Origin: Ligustrum vulgare
Lineage: Eukaryota; Streptophyta; Magnoliopsida; Lamiales; Oleaceae
Direction of reading: 5' to 3'
NCBI GenBank assembly: GCA_963555705.1
Contig: OY743184.1
Coordinates: forward strand, 21,131,859-21,195,858
Length of the DNA stretch: 64,000 nt
Shown: positions 44,888 to 57,611 of the stretch, piece by piece
Position numbering within the stretch: position 1 is the first letter of the stretch
Layout: each line of letters opens with the position of its first letter
Translations under genes and position numbers: made by a program
Notes under the pieces: generated by a model
The model's input: the letters and a program-made list of their open reading frames with translations, nothing else
The model's database searches: none
What the model was told of the DNA's origin: nothing

Positions 44888-45926
44888 ACTTAAAATGGAA
44901 GGGGGTTCGACCCCATCCCCTCACCGCCCCTAAAAATAAGGTGAGTTAGACCCCTCGCTTTTTTTTTTTTTTAAATTTGAACGCCTACTTCCCTATTTAT
45001 TGTTTTTATAGGAGACTAGGGTGCAATTAAACAAATTATTTTATTTTATCTTTTAGTCCCTTAAAATTTAAAACTTTTATTTTAGTCCTAATAATTACTA
45101 CAGTTACTAAAATGACTCTAAAAATTATAGGGACATATGAAATCGGAATAGAGAGTTCTTGGGAGGGCAAATATGAAGTTCTCAATGAGCATTTTATAAC
45201 GATATTTTTGGATCCTAAAATCCATAACTGAAGTAAAAGTTATTGTTTGTCAAAGTTTACCATTATTTTATCTTTTTCAAATTCTTTTCAAGTGACTACA
45301 TTCGTCTTAATTTTCGGTACTCTTATGACAATCAAAATTAAATTTCTAATATACCATTCTGAAATACTCATGGTCTAGTTTCCCTAATTCTTATCGAAAT
45401 GCAATATTGTCAACTGTAGGAAAAATTATGGATCATCAAAATATGCTGTTTAAAACTAATATTTCGAATTATCTACCTTCTTTATTAAGTTTTCGAGGCA
45501 CGTACGATAACCGAATACATGTCTACAATAAGTCCTTTCGAAAGTCCATCAGAGCTCTACACGATGGTATTCTCAAACAGAACTATATGCGTAATTCTTC
45601 AATAATAATAATAATAATAATAATAAGTTTACGGATTAACTTTGGCTTATTATTATTCAACATTAGGACGAATTCTTAGTTCCACTTGGAAGTACATTCC
45701 ATATACTTCACTACATATCTTCTCAGTTATGAAAACGATAATCGATTTTATTTAATCGATAAAATTACTTAAATCAATATTTAATATTCTTAGTTATTTT
45801 TCGTCGATATTACGTCAACTAAATTAAAAGTCATATTTAATATTTAATAAGTCCCCTTAAATAGGTCAATTAAATTAAATTTCTATTTGAGTGGGTCCCT
45901 GATCCCCTTTAAATGCAAACAATTTA

Positions 45927-46460
45927 GGCCCTATTTGATTACACTCCATTTTTCATGGAAAATGGAAAATGTTTTCCAATTCTCACTTTTGGTTTGTTTG
46001 TTTGACAAAATTTTCCATGTAAAACTTTTTCCGCGGACCCCACTTTTTCTTCTATTTTCCTTGATTTGGTGGAAAAGATTTTCTTTGGGTTTTGGTGGAA
46101 AAATGTTTTCCATGGTAGATGGAAAATGATTTTGGACACGTTTAATCAATTTTGTTGTTGTTAATTGACTTATTTTCTTTCCAAAAAATAACATTATCAT
46201 CATCAAGTACAAATATATTTAAAAAGTAAAAAAAAAAAAATTTTTTTGATTAAAATAGCAAAAAATTACTTTATTTTCCATGGAAAATAATGTCAATCAA
46301 ACAACAAAAGTTGGAAAATTCCCTACTTTTTCCATCTAGAAAATTAAACCAATCAAACACATTAAACTTCTAATTCCCAGTAATTCAATTACCTAGAATT
46401 CAATTCCCTGGAATTCATTTTCTTTCCACCCAAATTCCACCATCGCCATCAAACGAACCC
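45927..46460. mobile_element. PIF/Harbinger-type (Tourist-like) MITE
   Basis: TTA flanks (45924-45926, 46461-46463), ends GGCCCTATTTGAT and (other strand) GGGTTCGTTTGAT, and ttccatggaaaa words near both ends. 534 bp, noncoding. TIR identity is modest. Confidence 0.55.
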
Positions 46461-46497
46461 TTAATATAATAATATGATGAATTGACGGTGTGTTACA

Positions 46498-47739
46498 CTC
46501 GAGCACCTAGAAGTCGTCCTCTTCCAATTGCAATAGAAGCCTTCTCTTTATTTTCAATCCATCCGTCCTCTTTCTGTCCCCAAAAGGATTCTTCTCTCCT
46601 TATCAAATTATTTCTCGGAAACAAGACTCTCCAATAATCAAAATCACTAGCCGGCTGTTCCTTTTTATTGTCCTCCCCCAGCAATGGGCCAATGGCCGAC
46701 CACTCTCCTTCTAAAAAAGAAAATCCTCCCTTGTCAGTTTAATCCCAAACCTTCCGACCTCTTATTTGTCCCAAAAAGGAGTTCCACCTCCCTTGTCAGT
46801 TTAATTCCAAACTTACCGACCTCTTATTTGTCCCCAGAAGGAGTTATTCAAGTGGAAATTACACCCTCCTACTTTTAAAGATACAAATTCAAATATAAGA
46901 TCAAACATGTATAACTTTAAATTTCAGAAAAATTTCAATAACCAATTAATTAATAAATTAAAATAATAATATTATGAAATTATATCAATTATCGAAACCC
47001 TATAATACTATATCACTCCACATCAAACCCTAATTACTTTTTCTCTCTATTCCTATTTTATATCCCAATCACCATACGGCTCTGCTCCCTCATCCATCCA
47101 GGTCACCATCGCTCCTTCATCCGTAATCCGGTCCCCTCTGCTCCTTCTTGCAGCAGTGTCTCGCTACTTGTTTGAGGCATAGGCACTGCCGCCTCAATCT
47201 TGCAGCGGAGCAGCACTACTGCTTCTTGCAGCAGAGGCGCCGTTGCAAGATTGAGGCAGCTGCACCGCTGCTTCTGGTGATTTGCCTTCTTGAGAATTTG
47301 GTAGGTGGTCTTGCAGGCGGCGCGAAGTGGTGGTGGTGAGGGAGTGGAATATTGGCTTTGGAATTTGGAAATGGTGTGTAGATTTGCTAGTGATGGTGGT
47401 GGAGGCCACAGTGGCTAAAGCGATGGTAATATTCATGGGCACTGGTGGTGGTTGTTGTAGTGTTGAGACACGGCTGTTCAAACTTTTTTTTTACAGTAAT
47501 AGTTTTTCTTTTTTTCCCAAGTCGGGCAGTTGTGATGGTGGCAGCGTTGAGGCAACGTTGACGGCTGTGGTGGCGAAGAGACACGGACGGCTATTCAAGC
47601 ATTTTTTTTCAGCAGTTTCTTTTTTCCTTGGTTGGGTGATTATGATGGTGGCATCGTTGAGGCAACATCGACGGCGGCGGGTTGATTCGGTGATGGTTGT
47701 GGACTAGTTGGCTGTAAGACGTGGGCAGGTGTTTGTGAG
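46498..47739. other. Unassigned DNA with tandem duplications
   Basis: A 62-bp unit (cctcccttgtcag...) is duplicated at 46725-46848. A ~115-bp unit with 'ggcagcgttgaggcaacgttgacgg' in shortened forms is duplicated at about 47467-47690. Open frames on both strands (for example 47327-47707) are repeat-derived and have no domain. Confidence 0.5.
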
Positions 47740-48046
47740 ATGCTGTGACCTAATAGACAATAAGTCAATTGTGACCTAATAATTTGATGATCGTGACTTA
47801 AAAGATTCAGTGACCTAATAAATTAATAAATTGTGACCTAAAAATGAATAGGGATTAATCAATTTACAACATGTGACCTTGAAATTAATTTTGACGAAAA
47901 AAAATTGTTAAAAGCATATAAGTTGTGACCTCAAATAAATTAAAAATGTGACCTAAAAATAAGTTCATAACCTTAACAATTTGAATTGTGCTTGAAATAA
48001 ATTTGTGACCTAAAATATTTATCTTTTGTGACCTGAAATTATACAA
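47740..48046. repeat. Second GTGACCT-word array
   Basis: About nine exact GTGACCT words plus variants in 300 bp, mostly followed by A/T-rich spacers (for example tgtgacctaaaaat). Same word as 22130-24335. Ends at the Helitron border. Confidence 0.7.
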
Positions 48047-48048
48047 TA

Positions 48049-49511
48049 CTAGTAATCGCACCCGTGCGATGCACGGAATAAATAATATTTATTGAATAAG
48101 TTGTAAAAATACAATGTCCGATAAAAATAATACAATAAAATAATAATAATAATAATAATAATAACTTGTATACACAAATTGTGAATAATTTTTAATTTCA
48201 TTTCTCCCTATAAGATTTCTTACTTTGATGCATAAATTGTATATTCAATATACAATCAAAATATCAAAAAAAAAAAAGTTATGAATTGCATTTTTTTAAC
48301 AGTTAATTGTTCATTATCTAGTTTCCTTAGTTTATTTATTCATATAGAATTGATTATTTAAAAATAATTTTTTGTTAATGTTCATTAACAACCACATATT
48401 ATTTTAAAACTAATTTTTCACAATTGCACATACTACTTTTTAACCACACATTCTAAAAAAAGAAAATCAATTTTTAACCACTCAATTGATTGATTTGACA
48501 ATTATTTTATTTTTTATACTACATTCTTTCACTTTCAATCACACATTTAAAATCATATCTATAGTTTATATCAAACTTACTCCTATTCAATGGTTTCAAA
48601 TACAATGTGACATTTTATTTTTCACAAAGTATTGAAAATGGCCATGTTACCCACATACACACACACAAAACTATTTTTTGTGCATGTTAAATAAATGTAT
48701 AGACTATATTTTATTTTTAAATAGAATAAGTTTGATAAAACCTTGTATTTTTATTTTCTATAGAATTCAATGAATTAATTGTTAAAGTCTGTAGTATATA
48801 TCTTACAAATTGTTTTTATTTTAAATTTACAAAAATTAAAAAATAGATAAATGAACAAAATGAGTAAATTTATAAAATTAATTTCAAAATTACAAAAAAG
48901 TTTATCGAAACCTGAAGTTATAGAAATTAAAATGATTTAATTGAATTTACTTAGAAAGATCGGATATCATTATTTCTTTTAATTTGATAAGAAAAAAGAT
49001 TTGAAATTAATCATTTATGTCAAATTGAAGTTAGGTAAGAAATGATAAATATCATTTTATGACTTAGATGAGATAAATTAAAAAGATTAAATTTGAATAT
49101 TGAAAAAAGTAAAAAGTATAAGTAAAACTTTTACCTTTATTATATGAGGCAATTTTAAGAATGATATATTTAGAGTTTGCTCTCATTTGTTAACTTGTAT
49201 TGAACTTCTCGTTAAGATCATGAATTTGACACCTATATTGCATATTTTTTTGACTTCAAAATATTACAATAATTGTCAAAAGAATAAAAATAATATACAA
49301 TTTGATCTTTTTATAGATTTTTTATTTTTTACAATCAATAGGTCATTTATTACATGTCACCTATAATTAATTTTGCATTAATTGAAGTTTCCTAATTCAA
49401 TTATTAAAATAATTAATAAAATTACAAAGTTTCCTAAAATAGCAGGGAAAAATGGCGGGAAACTATGTGTGGGTTTTTTTGACGGCTATACTATTATTAT
49501 ATATATTAAGA
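48049..49511 (-). mobile_element. Candidate nonautonomous Helitron
   Basis: In the minus sense it begins TCTTAATATATATAATAATA at 49511 and ends with hairpin CCGTGC-ATC-GCACGG (48076-48062), nine bases, then CTAG (48052-48049). The flanking bases are A and T, the usual Helitron target. No coding capacity; AT-rich interior. The 3' end is convincing, the 5' end less so. Confidence 0.6.
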
Positions 49512-49579
49512 TTAAGATGTGTCCTTAATAAATATATTTATTAAAACACTTTTATTTTTTAATTTAATTTATTAATTCT

Positions 49580-49974
49580 AATTACAACCTGATTTTTGAA
49601 ATATTAAAAGTTTGATCTTATTTTTGAAATTTGTATTTTAAAATACCTTATTTATGTATTGTTCCCATGGTTTATTTTTTAGGCCTCAATTCTTCCAAAA
49701 AATGTAGTTGGTCATTGAGTCTCTTCAATTGTACAATTAAATCATTCGCATCTTTTTTCTTCATTTTGTCACACGTCTCATCTATAAATTGTTTGCAATT
49801 TAGTCATTTTTATACGATTTTAGTCAATTTTCTCCTTTAGCCTCCAAATGCATCCAAAGTTGAGTTTTTCTTAAAACAAAAAAAAATTAACACATAATTT
49901 AGCAATATCTCGTCTAAAGCACTTACAATTTTCTATATTTGAAGTCAAGATAAGTATGAAAAACGTACTTATCA
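49580..49974 (-). repeat. U3 fragment of Athila-like LTR
   Basis: Ends gataagtatg...cgtacttatca at 49974, the terminal inverted word of related LTRs. The left part is lost next to the Helitron. It should be the 3' LTR remnant of the element at 49975-58215. Confidence 0.55.
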
Positions 49975-50521
49975 CTTGTAACGAGTTTTAGGCCGATGAA
50001 TCCCAAGTTAAATTATCATAGGAAACCAAGTTTATAAATTCCCTTACAGGCTCACTAACTTGAATAAAAAAGCCTACAAAGAGAGGTAACAAATGCATGC
50101 ATGTTGCTACTTTATGCAAGAATTAAATAATGGAGATCAGATCACCAGCGTTCAGTCATTACCTAGCTTCCACCTGTCTGTCACTTCAAACATAACTTTG
50201 CACATATGGAATCAACACACCCCTAAGCAATTGAAACCACCAATTCTACTCCCTGAAAATGTTTATCTAATTGGTCAAGTGATTGATTAGTATTTTTCAT
50301 ATGGGTATGTATCCTTAGCTCCATACTAATAATCTATTCCTTCTATTCAAGTGCCACCTATCTGGGAAATAATCAAGTTGGCCCTGTGCTCAAATTATAA
50401 TCTAGCATGAATTAAATCAACATAAGCATAGCATTCCTGTCAATAATGAATGAATCACACAATTTCAAATAAATCACATCATGGGCCGGAAACGCTATTT
50501 AACCTAACAAAACAGCAAATT

Positions 50522-50525
<4 letters not shown>

Positions 50526-50593
<68 letters not shown>
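50526..50593. repeat. (TA)n microsatellite
   Basis: About 33 TA units. A similar TA tract at 60266-60341 lies in the same noncoding part of the element at 58216. Confidence 0.95.
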
Positions 50594-50596
<3 letters not shown>

Positions 50597-50701
50597 CTTC
50601 TATTATAACATAACAAAAAATGACAACAAAAGAACAAAGACAATAAAGATACAAACGATCAAACAAAACAAAATTAGACATATAGCTCGAATTTTTTGTG
50701 C

Positions 50702-50736
50702 AACCCCCACAATTAAGATTTGCATTGACCCCAATG
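50702..50736 (-). promoter_or_regulatory. Hairpin plus polypurine tract (diverged)
   Basis: In sense CATTG-GGGT-CAATG (50736-50723) followed by a GTGGGGGTTG tract. The stem is as at 31104 and 61241, while the loop differs. Confidence 0.5.
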
Positions 50737-51217
50737 TACATCAAACAAAACAAATAAACAATAAAGGGAGTAAAAGATCATAAACTCCCCTATTTTCCAC
50801 CAGTGTGGTGGTGCTGGAAGATACAATGTCAGGGATGACTCAACAGGTGGACTATGAGGTGTTGATGGTGGCAGTGGTGCTTGAAACTTTTCTTGGTGAA
50901 TGAAAGAGTATGAATGTCATCAAGTCACTCATTGCATCGATCGAGGCTTCTCAGCATCATATTGCTGGTCAACTTGATGTCATGCTGATCCCTCTGGATG
51001 GTGTATATATCAAATGATTGAGTCTGATGGTGCTGGCCAAGTGTAGTCATTGCAGCTCGCAGGGCCGCTACCTCATGTCAAGTCAGTCACACCTCAACCC
51101 TGATAGCCTCCTGTTTGACCAATAACTGACATAGCGGTTCATGAATGTCACCATGTGGTGTGGGAGCCTAAGCTTGCGTTGGAGCCTGTGCATGTGGGCC
51201 TGCTGCTTGGCTGGTGC

Positions 51218-51440
51218 CTATTCTTGTGCTTGTGCCACGTTCCTCTTGAAGTTGGCCAGGACACTACGGTTGATCGATCCCTTTGATTTCTCAGTAAATT
51301 CATGGGCAGCTAAAGAGACCCTAGCAGTGACAAAAATCCCACTAATCCAACCCAAAAAGATAGAGTTGTGACTGGAATCAGTTTTCCTACCCAACATGCT
51401 CATGCGAATGTAAATAAAGCTCCCAATTTTATCTTCATCA
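51218..51440 (-). pseudogene. Extra ORF, C-terminal part
   Basis: Minus strand reads GSFIYIRMSMLGRKTDSSHN then SIFLGWISGIFVTARVSLAA and SKGSINRSVLANFKRNVAQA. Continues the frame at 52195-51818 on the far side of the 313-bp insertion. Fits the C-terminal part of 'putative plant transposon protein' ORFs (cf. PF20167), but only loosely. Confidence 0.5.
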
Positions 51441-51445
51441 CATGT

Positions 51446-51758
51446 TGTTAGAATTAATGTACAAACACAATTGGTTGGGGCGAAATTGGGTTACTTGTTG
51501 GACAAGAATGGCCAAAGCCCACTATCTTAACCCTAATTAGGATTTTATGTGCACATAATTGCACTATTGTAGAGAAATCAAGAGAGAGTCGCATTTTTCT
51601 AGCGTAAAGTTTTTCTCTTGCTAGCACAAAGAGAAAAAACAATTCTCTCATATCCATTCCAAATGTTGGAGATTGATGGAGTTCCAGATTCAACTTGCCG
51701 TGTTGATTTTTGTTAGAGGCTGGATAATTGGACAACTGGTGGTGACAAGATTTTTACA
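51446..51758 (-). mobile_element. Small solo-LTR-like insertion
   Basis: 313 bp, TG...CA ends on both strands, CATG words at both flanks (51441-51444, 51760-51763). It splits the extra ORF. Could be a TRIM or small copia solo LTR; family not recognised. Confidence 0.45.
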
Positions 51759-51817
51759 TCATGCGCCAGATTTCAGATCCACAAATTTCATCAAACGTAC
51801 AATTCGAATCACAAATT

Positions 51818-52470
51818 CTATCTAAGTGCAAGCACATTCGCCAAGTGATATAGCATTCGATCTCTCGAATGAATGAATATAGTGTGATTTGTGCTCGGGT
51901 TGATGTTGTGATTAACAAATAGATTCATAATTAGCATGAAATCTGGCAGCTGACTGTGAACAAAATAAGCGAGGACTAGGGAGGCATCATCTCTCCCATA
52001 TAAATATCTGGCCACGTTGCCCATGTCCATCTCCAACGGAATGGGCTCTATGTGTCTCCTTGTCAAACTGTAATATTGCTCAATAACCTCCAAAGTAAAC
52101 ATGATCCAATGCTCCCTCACCCATGTCTTCCCATGGTGCTTCGTTCTTGGCTCATCAATGTTTGCATTGAATTTTGTATAGAACTCATGGACCAACTGCC
52201 TGTGTATGACATGTAAGGTTTCAATAACCTTCTGTCACTCGCATTCGGGGATCAACGTGGCTAACTCCGATCCCAAAAAGTCCTCCAAAACCAATAGCCT
52301 CTCAACCTAAATACTCTATTTTGTGTCTATCTGGGCGTATCTACTCTTGTAATCATTAGATAGATATCTCCGGAAAGCCGAGTCACCTAGATGAGTGCTA
52401 GAAGACCCAGCTTGACCTCTCTTTCCTTTATCAATGTGACCAGGTTGTCTTGTCTTCGCTGTACCAAAAG
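51818..52470 (-). pseudogene. Extra ORF, N-terminal part (Transposase_32-like)
   Basis: Minus strand from about 52470: FRRYLSNDYKSRYAQIDTK, stop, SI, stop, VERLLVLEDFLGSELATLIP, stop, then LVHEFYTKFNANIDEPRTKH, GKTWVREHWIMFTLEVIEQY and DMGNVARYLYGRDDASLVLA. The spacing of a V-EFY segment, a V-R-x-W motif and a basic N-terminus resembles the plant 'putative plant transposon protein' domain (PF20167), from memory. Positioned after protease in place of RT/integrase. Confidence 0.55.
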
Positions 52471-53165
52471 GGATAAGAGACAATCTTATTTAGAAAAATA
52501 TGTAGAATGAGAAGTGAGTAAACTAAGATAACCCTCTTAACTAGAAAGATACAAGAAAACATATTTATGCAAACAAGACAACATATGATCAAGTCCTCTT
52601 GTCCGACACCATAAAAATGCTGGCTAAAAATGTCAACATGAAATTAACCTAGAGCAACTTAAAGTTTAAAGTGCATTCTACCATATATCCAAATTTGAGG
52701 TCAATTGGGTGAGGTCTAGACCTAAAGAAGGAGGACGAATGTGCTTCCTAAAACAAGTTGGCTGCCTGCAGTAGCCTTGACATAACCTGCAGTGACTTAG
52801 ACATGGCCTACGGTGAGCTTCGGACCTATTTCATCAACGTTCTCAAAGAAATTTTATATGAATTTAATGCAAAATCAGCCCAGTATGATATCCCAACCAT
52901 ATTCAAGTTGCCCCCAAATTAGATTTCCACAAATCTCGACCAAAAAATTAAATGTGACATATTATCAAAAACCTTATCTACATAAAATTAAACACCCATT
53001 TCAATCCTAATTGTTCATGTCGAAATCCCCCAAAATCACAAGACAACGATCAACAATTACTACTAAATATACATTGAACTCAAAATGACCCACTCGATGT
53101 CCAATCCTCACAAATACACATCATACTCGAAATATACATCTCTTAAAATCATGTTATATTTTACA

Positions 53166-54047
53166 GAGTAAAATTAATCAATGACCACCCAACTTATTCA
53201 AAGTTACTACTTAGCCACTGAACTTCAAAAGATATCTTAATGGCCACTCAACTTCAGCAAGATTTCTAGTTAGCCACTCAAATTCAAATGGTATCTCAAT
53301 GGCCATCCAAGTTACAATATAATATCTATTTAATCACTCAACTTCAAATGATACAGTATAATCTTCTAAAGTAATACTCAATAAATTAATAGCCTTTAGT
53401 AAATAATCAATTAATGAACACGTGTCAAATAAAAGATATTGAACAACCTAATGCTAAATTAATAAACATTTATTAACTAAAAAGATAGTAATCAATACAT
53501 AATTCAAGGTAGATATTTAATTATTTTGTAAATAACATTCATTGATGTGGTATTAATTCAACGAAACTATTTCAAAAAGTATTATCTTATCAATTTATAA
53601 AAATTATTAATTTATCCCCTTTGCTTGAGTCAGAATCGGTGAATTTATTTATTTAGTAGATGTTGTTAAAGCTTTGTTCGATATCACATTAGAAACTATA
53701 AATTGATTGATTTATGTTTTTGAGGTAAAATGCGTGATTAAAAAGTGAAGAAAGAAAATGTGTGTGGTTAAAAAGTAGTTTGCGAAATTGTGTTGTTTAT
53801 AAATTGATTTATAAATTGTAATGATTGCGTTAAAGAACATAGGATAATTTATTGAGCATTATTTCAACTATTTGAAGTTAGGTAGTTAAGTAGAAATTAC
53901 ATTGTAAGTTAAGTGGTCATTGAGATACCTTTTGAAGTTGAGTGGATAACTAAAATTCTTGTTGAAGTTTGATGGTCATTGAGATGTCTTTTAAAGTTGG
54001 GTGGCTAAGTCCTAAACAAGTTGGGTGGCCATTAATTAAATTTACTC
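53166..54047. mobile_element. Nonautonomous MULE-type element with ~190-bp TIRs
   Basis: 882 bp with long imperfect inverted ends (gagtaaaattaatcaatg... against its complement ending ...aatttactc). Perfect 10-bp flanks ATATTTTACA (53156-53165, 54048-54057). TIRs are built of repeated 'cactcaacttcaaa' phrases, about 55 bp apart. The interior is AT-rich and noncoding. Confidence 0.85.
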
Positions 54048-54370
54048 ATATTTTACACTAAGATAGACCTACCTTTGGTTCTTATCGTGGAAGTCACACA
54101 CGTGGGACAAGTTACAGATATGGTAGTGGGGATCGTGGTTGGTGATTACTCGACAGGGATGGTTGTTGGTTCGGTACTGGTGTAGAACCGACAAGGATGG
54201 TGTGATGGAATGGAAAAGGCGAAGATGCGAAGATAATGGAGGTGGTTGATGAAGACGATGTCTTCGATTTTGTCTGGTCGGCTGAACGAATAAAGACAGT
54301 TTCGGTTGTGTCCCACCAATGAAAGAGCATTTCAGTGTAATTGTAACGTGTTGGGCCGAAAAGACCCCTT

Positions 54371-54476
54371 GTGATTGCAAGGTCAAAAGCTTTGCGATCT
54401 CAAGGCAGAACCAGATTCAATTCTACTTCGATTGTGCCTTTCTTGCGATTGTAAGGAATATGGTCCTTGCGATAGC
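54371..54476. repeat. Internal GCGATNGC palindrome pairs
   Basis: gtgattgc/gcgatctc at 54371/54394 (23 bp) and gcgattgt/gcgatagc at 54445/54469 (24 bp). Degenerate forms of the GCGATCGC word in this family's LTR at 26032-26115. Confidence 0.7.
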
Positions 54477-54949
54477 AAGCAACCTTTATTATGTGAATAA
54501 AATTACACTAATTTACCTATTAGATGATGAAGCAAATAAATAAATAAATAACTAAAATTGGGAAATGTGTCTTACATCTCATGCAGACTATATGCAATAA
54601 AAATTCACAAACAAAGTATAGAGTTTAGAGACCGAGTTACTTCCCTAGAGTTCTTGATTTATGGTCTCTAGCTAGACTATTTGCAACTTTCATTATGGTG
54701 GCCTAAAACATACTTTTGATGCTTAGCATTGCTTAGAATTACCCTCTTTGCATTGCTTAAACTTCTTCCACACCTTCATGAGTACTCTGCGATTTTTTAG
54801 ATCTTCCTCTTGCTTTACCTCGTGCTTAAATATTTTTCCACTATCTCACACAATTGCCTACAACTTGAAGCAACTTTCAGGTTAATAGTATTGATTCAAT
54901 TGTTCAATAATGCTGAAAGTCACTTGCTCATCTTGTACCCTTTAGCTCA

Positions 54950-55340
54950 CATCACCTTTTTCAACATTTATCAAACCTTTTCCTGTGGAAAGGAGTGGTC
55001 TACCAAGTATGAACCACATTCTTCTGTCCTCATTAATGTCCAAAATCAAAAATTTTGCTGGAATGATAAATTTTTCCACTTTGACTAGAACATCTTCGAT
55101 GATCCCTTATGGATATTTGATCGATCTGTCTGCCAACTGCAATATGATGGTGGTGGTTTGGATCTTTTCAGTCCAAGTTTCTTGTAAAAACTGAGGCATT
55201 AAATTAACACTTTTCCCTAAATCACATATAACTCTCAAAATTTAGTTACCAATACTCCCTGGATATTTGACTTTTGGTGGTAGTTTGTTTTGTAGAATTG
55301 CATTGCATTCTTCAGTTAAGGATACAATCTCAAATTTCCC
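54950..55340 (-). pseudogene. Protease of the gag-pro element
   Basis: Minus strand shows VICDLGKSVNLM (DLGAS with A to K), LQLADRSIKYP, and KFLILDINEDRRMWFILGRP, LLSTGKGLINVEKGD. Several stops and shifts. The upstream linker (TIPFPQALRRRGRK, about 55750) is also visible. Confidence 0.65.
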
Positions 55341-55939
55341 AAGCTTCCTATTTTTAGATATCATCTATTTCATGAATCTGAGGTAAAGGGGCATCAGTGC
55401 TAGAGCCTCTGCAAATGGTATATTAATATGCAATTTCTTTAAGACTCCTAGAAATTTACCAAACTACTTGTGTAGCTTATGCTTTTTCAATTATTGAGGA
55501 AAGGGAATTGGTGACACAATTTGACTAGAGGTGGAGATGTTTCTTTTTATTTTTCATCCATTTCTTGAGATTTTGAAGCTGTTGTGGCTTTTTCTCAATC
55601 CCCCCCCCCCCCTCTTCAATCACTACACGTTTGTTCTTTTCAGGCCTCTTCACATGTATTTATGGTAGTCCTCTTCACATGTATTTATGGTAGTTGAACA
55701 CTACTTCTAGTAGTTATATCCTTCACATATTTTTCTACCACGTCTTCTAAGTGCTTGAGGGAAAGGTATTGTAGGTACATTTTCTTTTGGTGGCACATAT
55801 TCTTTAGTGGGAATATATGGCCAATTCTTAGTAGCTACCTTAAACGATTGAGTGTAGACTACTTCCGTCTCCATAGTAGATATTATATTTATTTCTCCCT
55901 CAATTTGTATTGTGGCGTCAGACCAGAATAAAAATATCA

Positions 55940-56604
55940 CACCTGTAAGCCCTTTTTATACCTATGGTTTGGACACTTCAGGAGCAACTCCTTGAATCTT
56001 CCCTATGTTTCATGGAAATTTTTCTCGTCATACTATTGGAAGGTAGAGATCTCTAGCTTCATCTTGATTACTTTATGAGGAGAAAAATATTTATTATAGA
56101 ATTCTCTAGCCAAGTCTTCCCAAGTAGTGATGCTAGATCCCGGTTCTGAGTCAAGTCACTTCAATGCAGTATCCCTTAAGGTACAAGGAAATAGTCTCAA
56201 TTTGATAGAATCTTCATTCGCTCCATTGAAGTGAAAGTTGTGGCACATCCTTTAGAATCTAGCCACATGAGAGTTTGATTCATGTGCTTCCAAAAGAATT
56301 GCATGTTGTTGCTGAAAAGATTTATCAGATCTGCTCGGAGTTGGAAGTCATTTCTACCAAATGGTGGATTCACAATACTAGATTGATTAGGAGTTGCAGT
56401 TGGTGTTGGAAATTGTGCCATTGGAAGATTTTCCTCATCTTCATCTTCCTCTTCTTTAGGTTGTTGAATGTGTATAGCATCTAACTGAGTAGTCAACGCA
56501 GGTGCCCTGGATATTTCTGGTTCCATAGATATGCAAGCATCTTCTTCAACAGTTGAACTTTGTTGCAATTTTTCTATTTTTGGTTGTATTTTTTGTGTCT
56601 TCAT
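55940..56604 (-). pseudogene. Gag of the gag-pro element
   Basis: N-terminal part MKTQKIQPKIEKL... (56604-56197) with acidic EEEDEDEENLP, then SSIVNPPFGRNDFQLRADLI. The core, in another frame, reads AREFYNKYFSPHKVIKMKLE and GRFKELLLKCPNHRYKKG with stops. Athila-like gag core. Confidence 0.7.
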
Positions 56605-56675
56605 GTGAAAGTGTGTTAAATCTCAAGATTTGGAACCTCAAGATTTTCGCCTTGTGAACGGAGCATGCAAAGGAC

Positions 56676-57517
56676 TAAGGATGGGAAAAAGAATCAGAAC
56701 CAACTGTTCGATTTGGTTCTTTCAAAATTTTAAATGGTTCTGGTTCTAAAAATCAAGAAACATTCGGTTCCATTTCCTATTTTGGTTCTGGGTTCAGAAT
56801 AGGAACCAAAACCAAGAACCAGGACCGATAGAAACAAACACGAATTTTAGATTTTTTTAAAATAAAAATTTACCAAAAAAAAAAAAAATCATCAATTCTT
56901 AATCTTAATGCATGTTATATGGCTCATTTGTCGTTATCCAATAGCAACATTACAATAACTACAAGCAAAACAAGTAATAAACAAAAAAACCCTATTATCT
57001 AAATAATTTTTCTTTCACTAGTTTCGTCATTTAGCTTCGAGCCTTCATTCGTCAAGTCTTCAACTTTCAGTTCTTATAAAATCAACAATTAAGAAAACTT
57101 CACTCTCCATCTCACAATCAGTTGTTATCTTGTTTTCAAGGATTTGCTCGACTTGTGCGGCTGTTCACTGAGAATGTAGAGAACTTCAAGTAGAAGTTGA
57201 AGAGTTTTACATGGAGCACATACACGCAGATGAAGAGATACGTTACTAACTGGAAGAGAGTGGATATTTTGATGTCATTGAAAAAGATGACTGTTGGATT
57301 CGTATCTTGATCAATGTAAGTGACCTTATCGTCTTACGACTTTTATCGGTCCGAATCTACCCTCGCTTCATCACTTAAGTTTGAAAATTTAAGTTTAGGG
57401 AACTAGAACCGAATGGTTCAGTTCCAGTTTGGTTCTTCTCTTACAAAAAGAACCAACTGTTCTTGTTTTGGTTCATTTCCTTGGGAACCAAAACCAATGG
57501 AACCACGCCCAGGCCTA
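56676..57517. mobile_element. Nonautonomous hAT element rich in GGTTC words
   Basis: 842 bp, ends TAAGGATGGG and (other strand) TAGGCCTGGG, 8-bp flanks caaaggac (56668-56675) and caaaggaa (57518-57525). Both ends consist of reiterated GGTTC/GAACC words. No transposase frame recognised inside. Confidence 0.75.
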
Positions 57518-57611
57518 CAAAGGAACACCTTTTTTGTAAAAATAAAAAAGCAAAATCAAAGTAAAGAAGAATACGAATTCTAAAGATTATCAAAACTAAT
57601 AGCGAATAAAG

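Larger units (their letters stand above)
43058..46497 (-). repeat. 5' LTR of Athila-like element (long)
   Basis: Inner end tgatttgaatgaaaatctacc at 43058 next to the primer site. The outer end is placed at gtgtgttaca (46497), in sense TGTAACACACCG, a common LTR start. Without the MITE at 45927-46460 it is about 2.9 kb. No second LTR is in the window, so the outer border is tentative. Contains an ATT microsatellite (45600-45627). Confidence 0.5.

Noticed and set aside
37039..46497. 37039 block as the 3' LTR of the Athila-like element at 39022-46497
   Set aside because: The openings of the two LTRs do not match and there is no shared terminal sequence.
47327..47707. 126-codon plus-strand ORF
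   Set aside because: Made of a duplicated ~115-bp unit, open on the other strand too, with no domain.
50520..50753. ORF of 77 codons with IYIYIY run
   Set aside because: Translation of the TA microsatellite.
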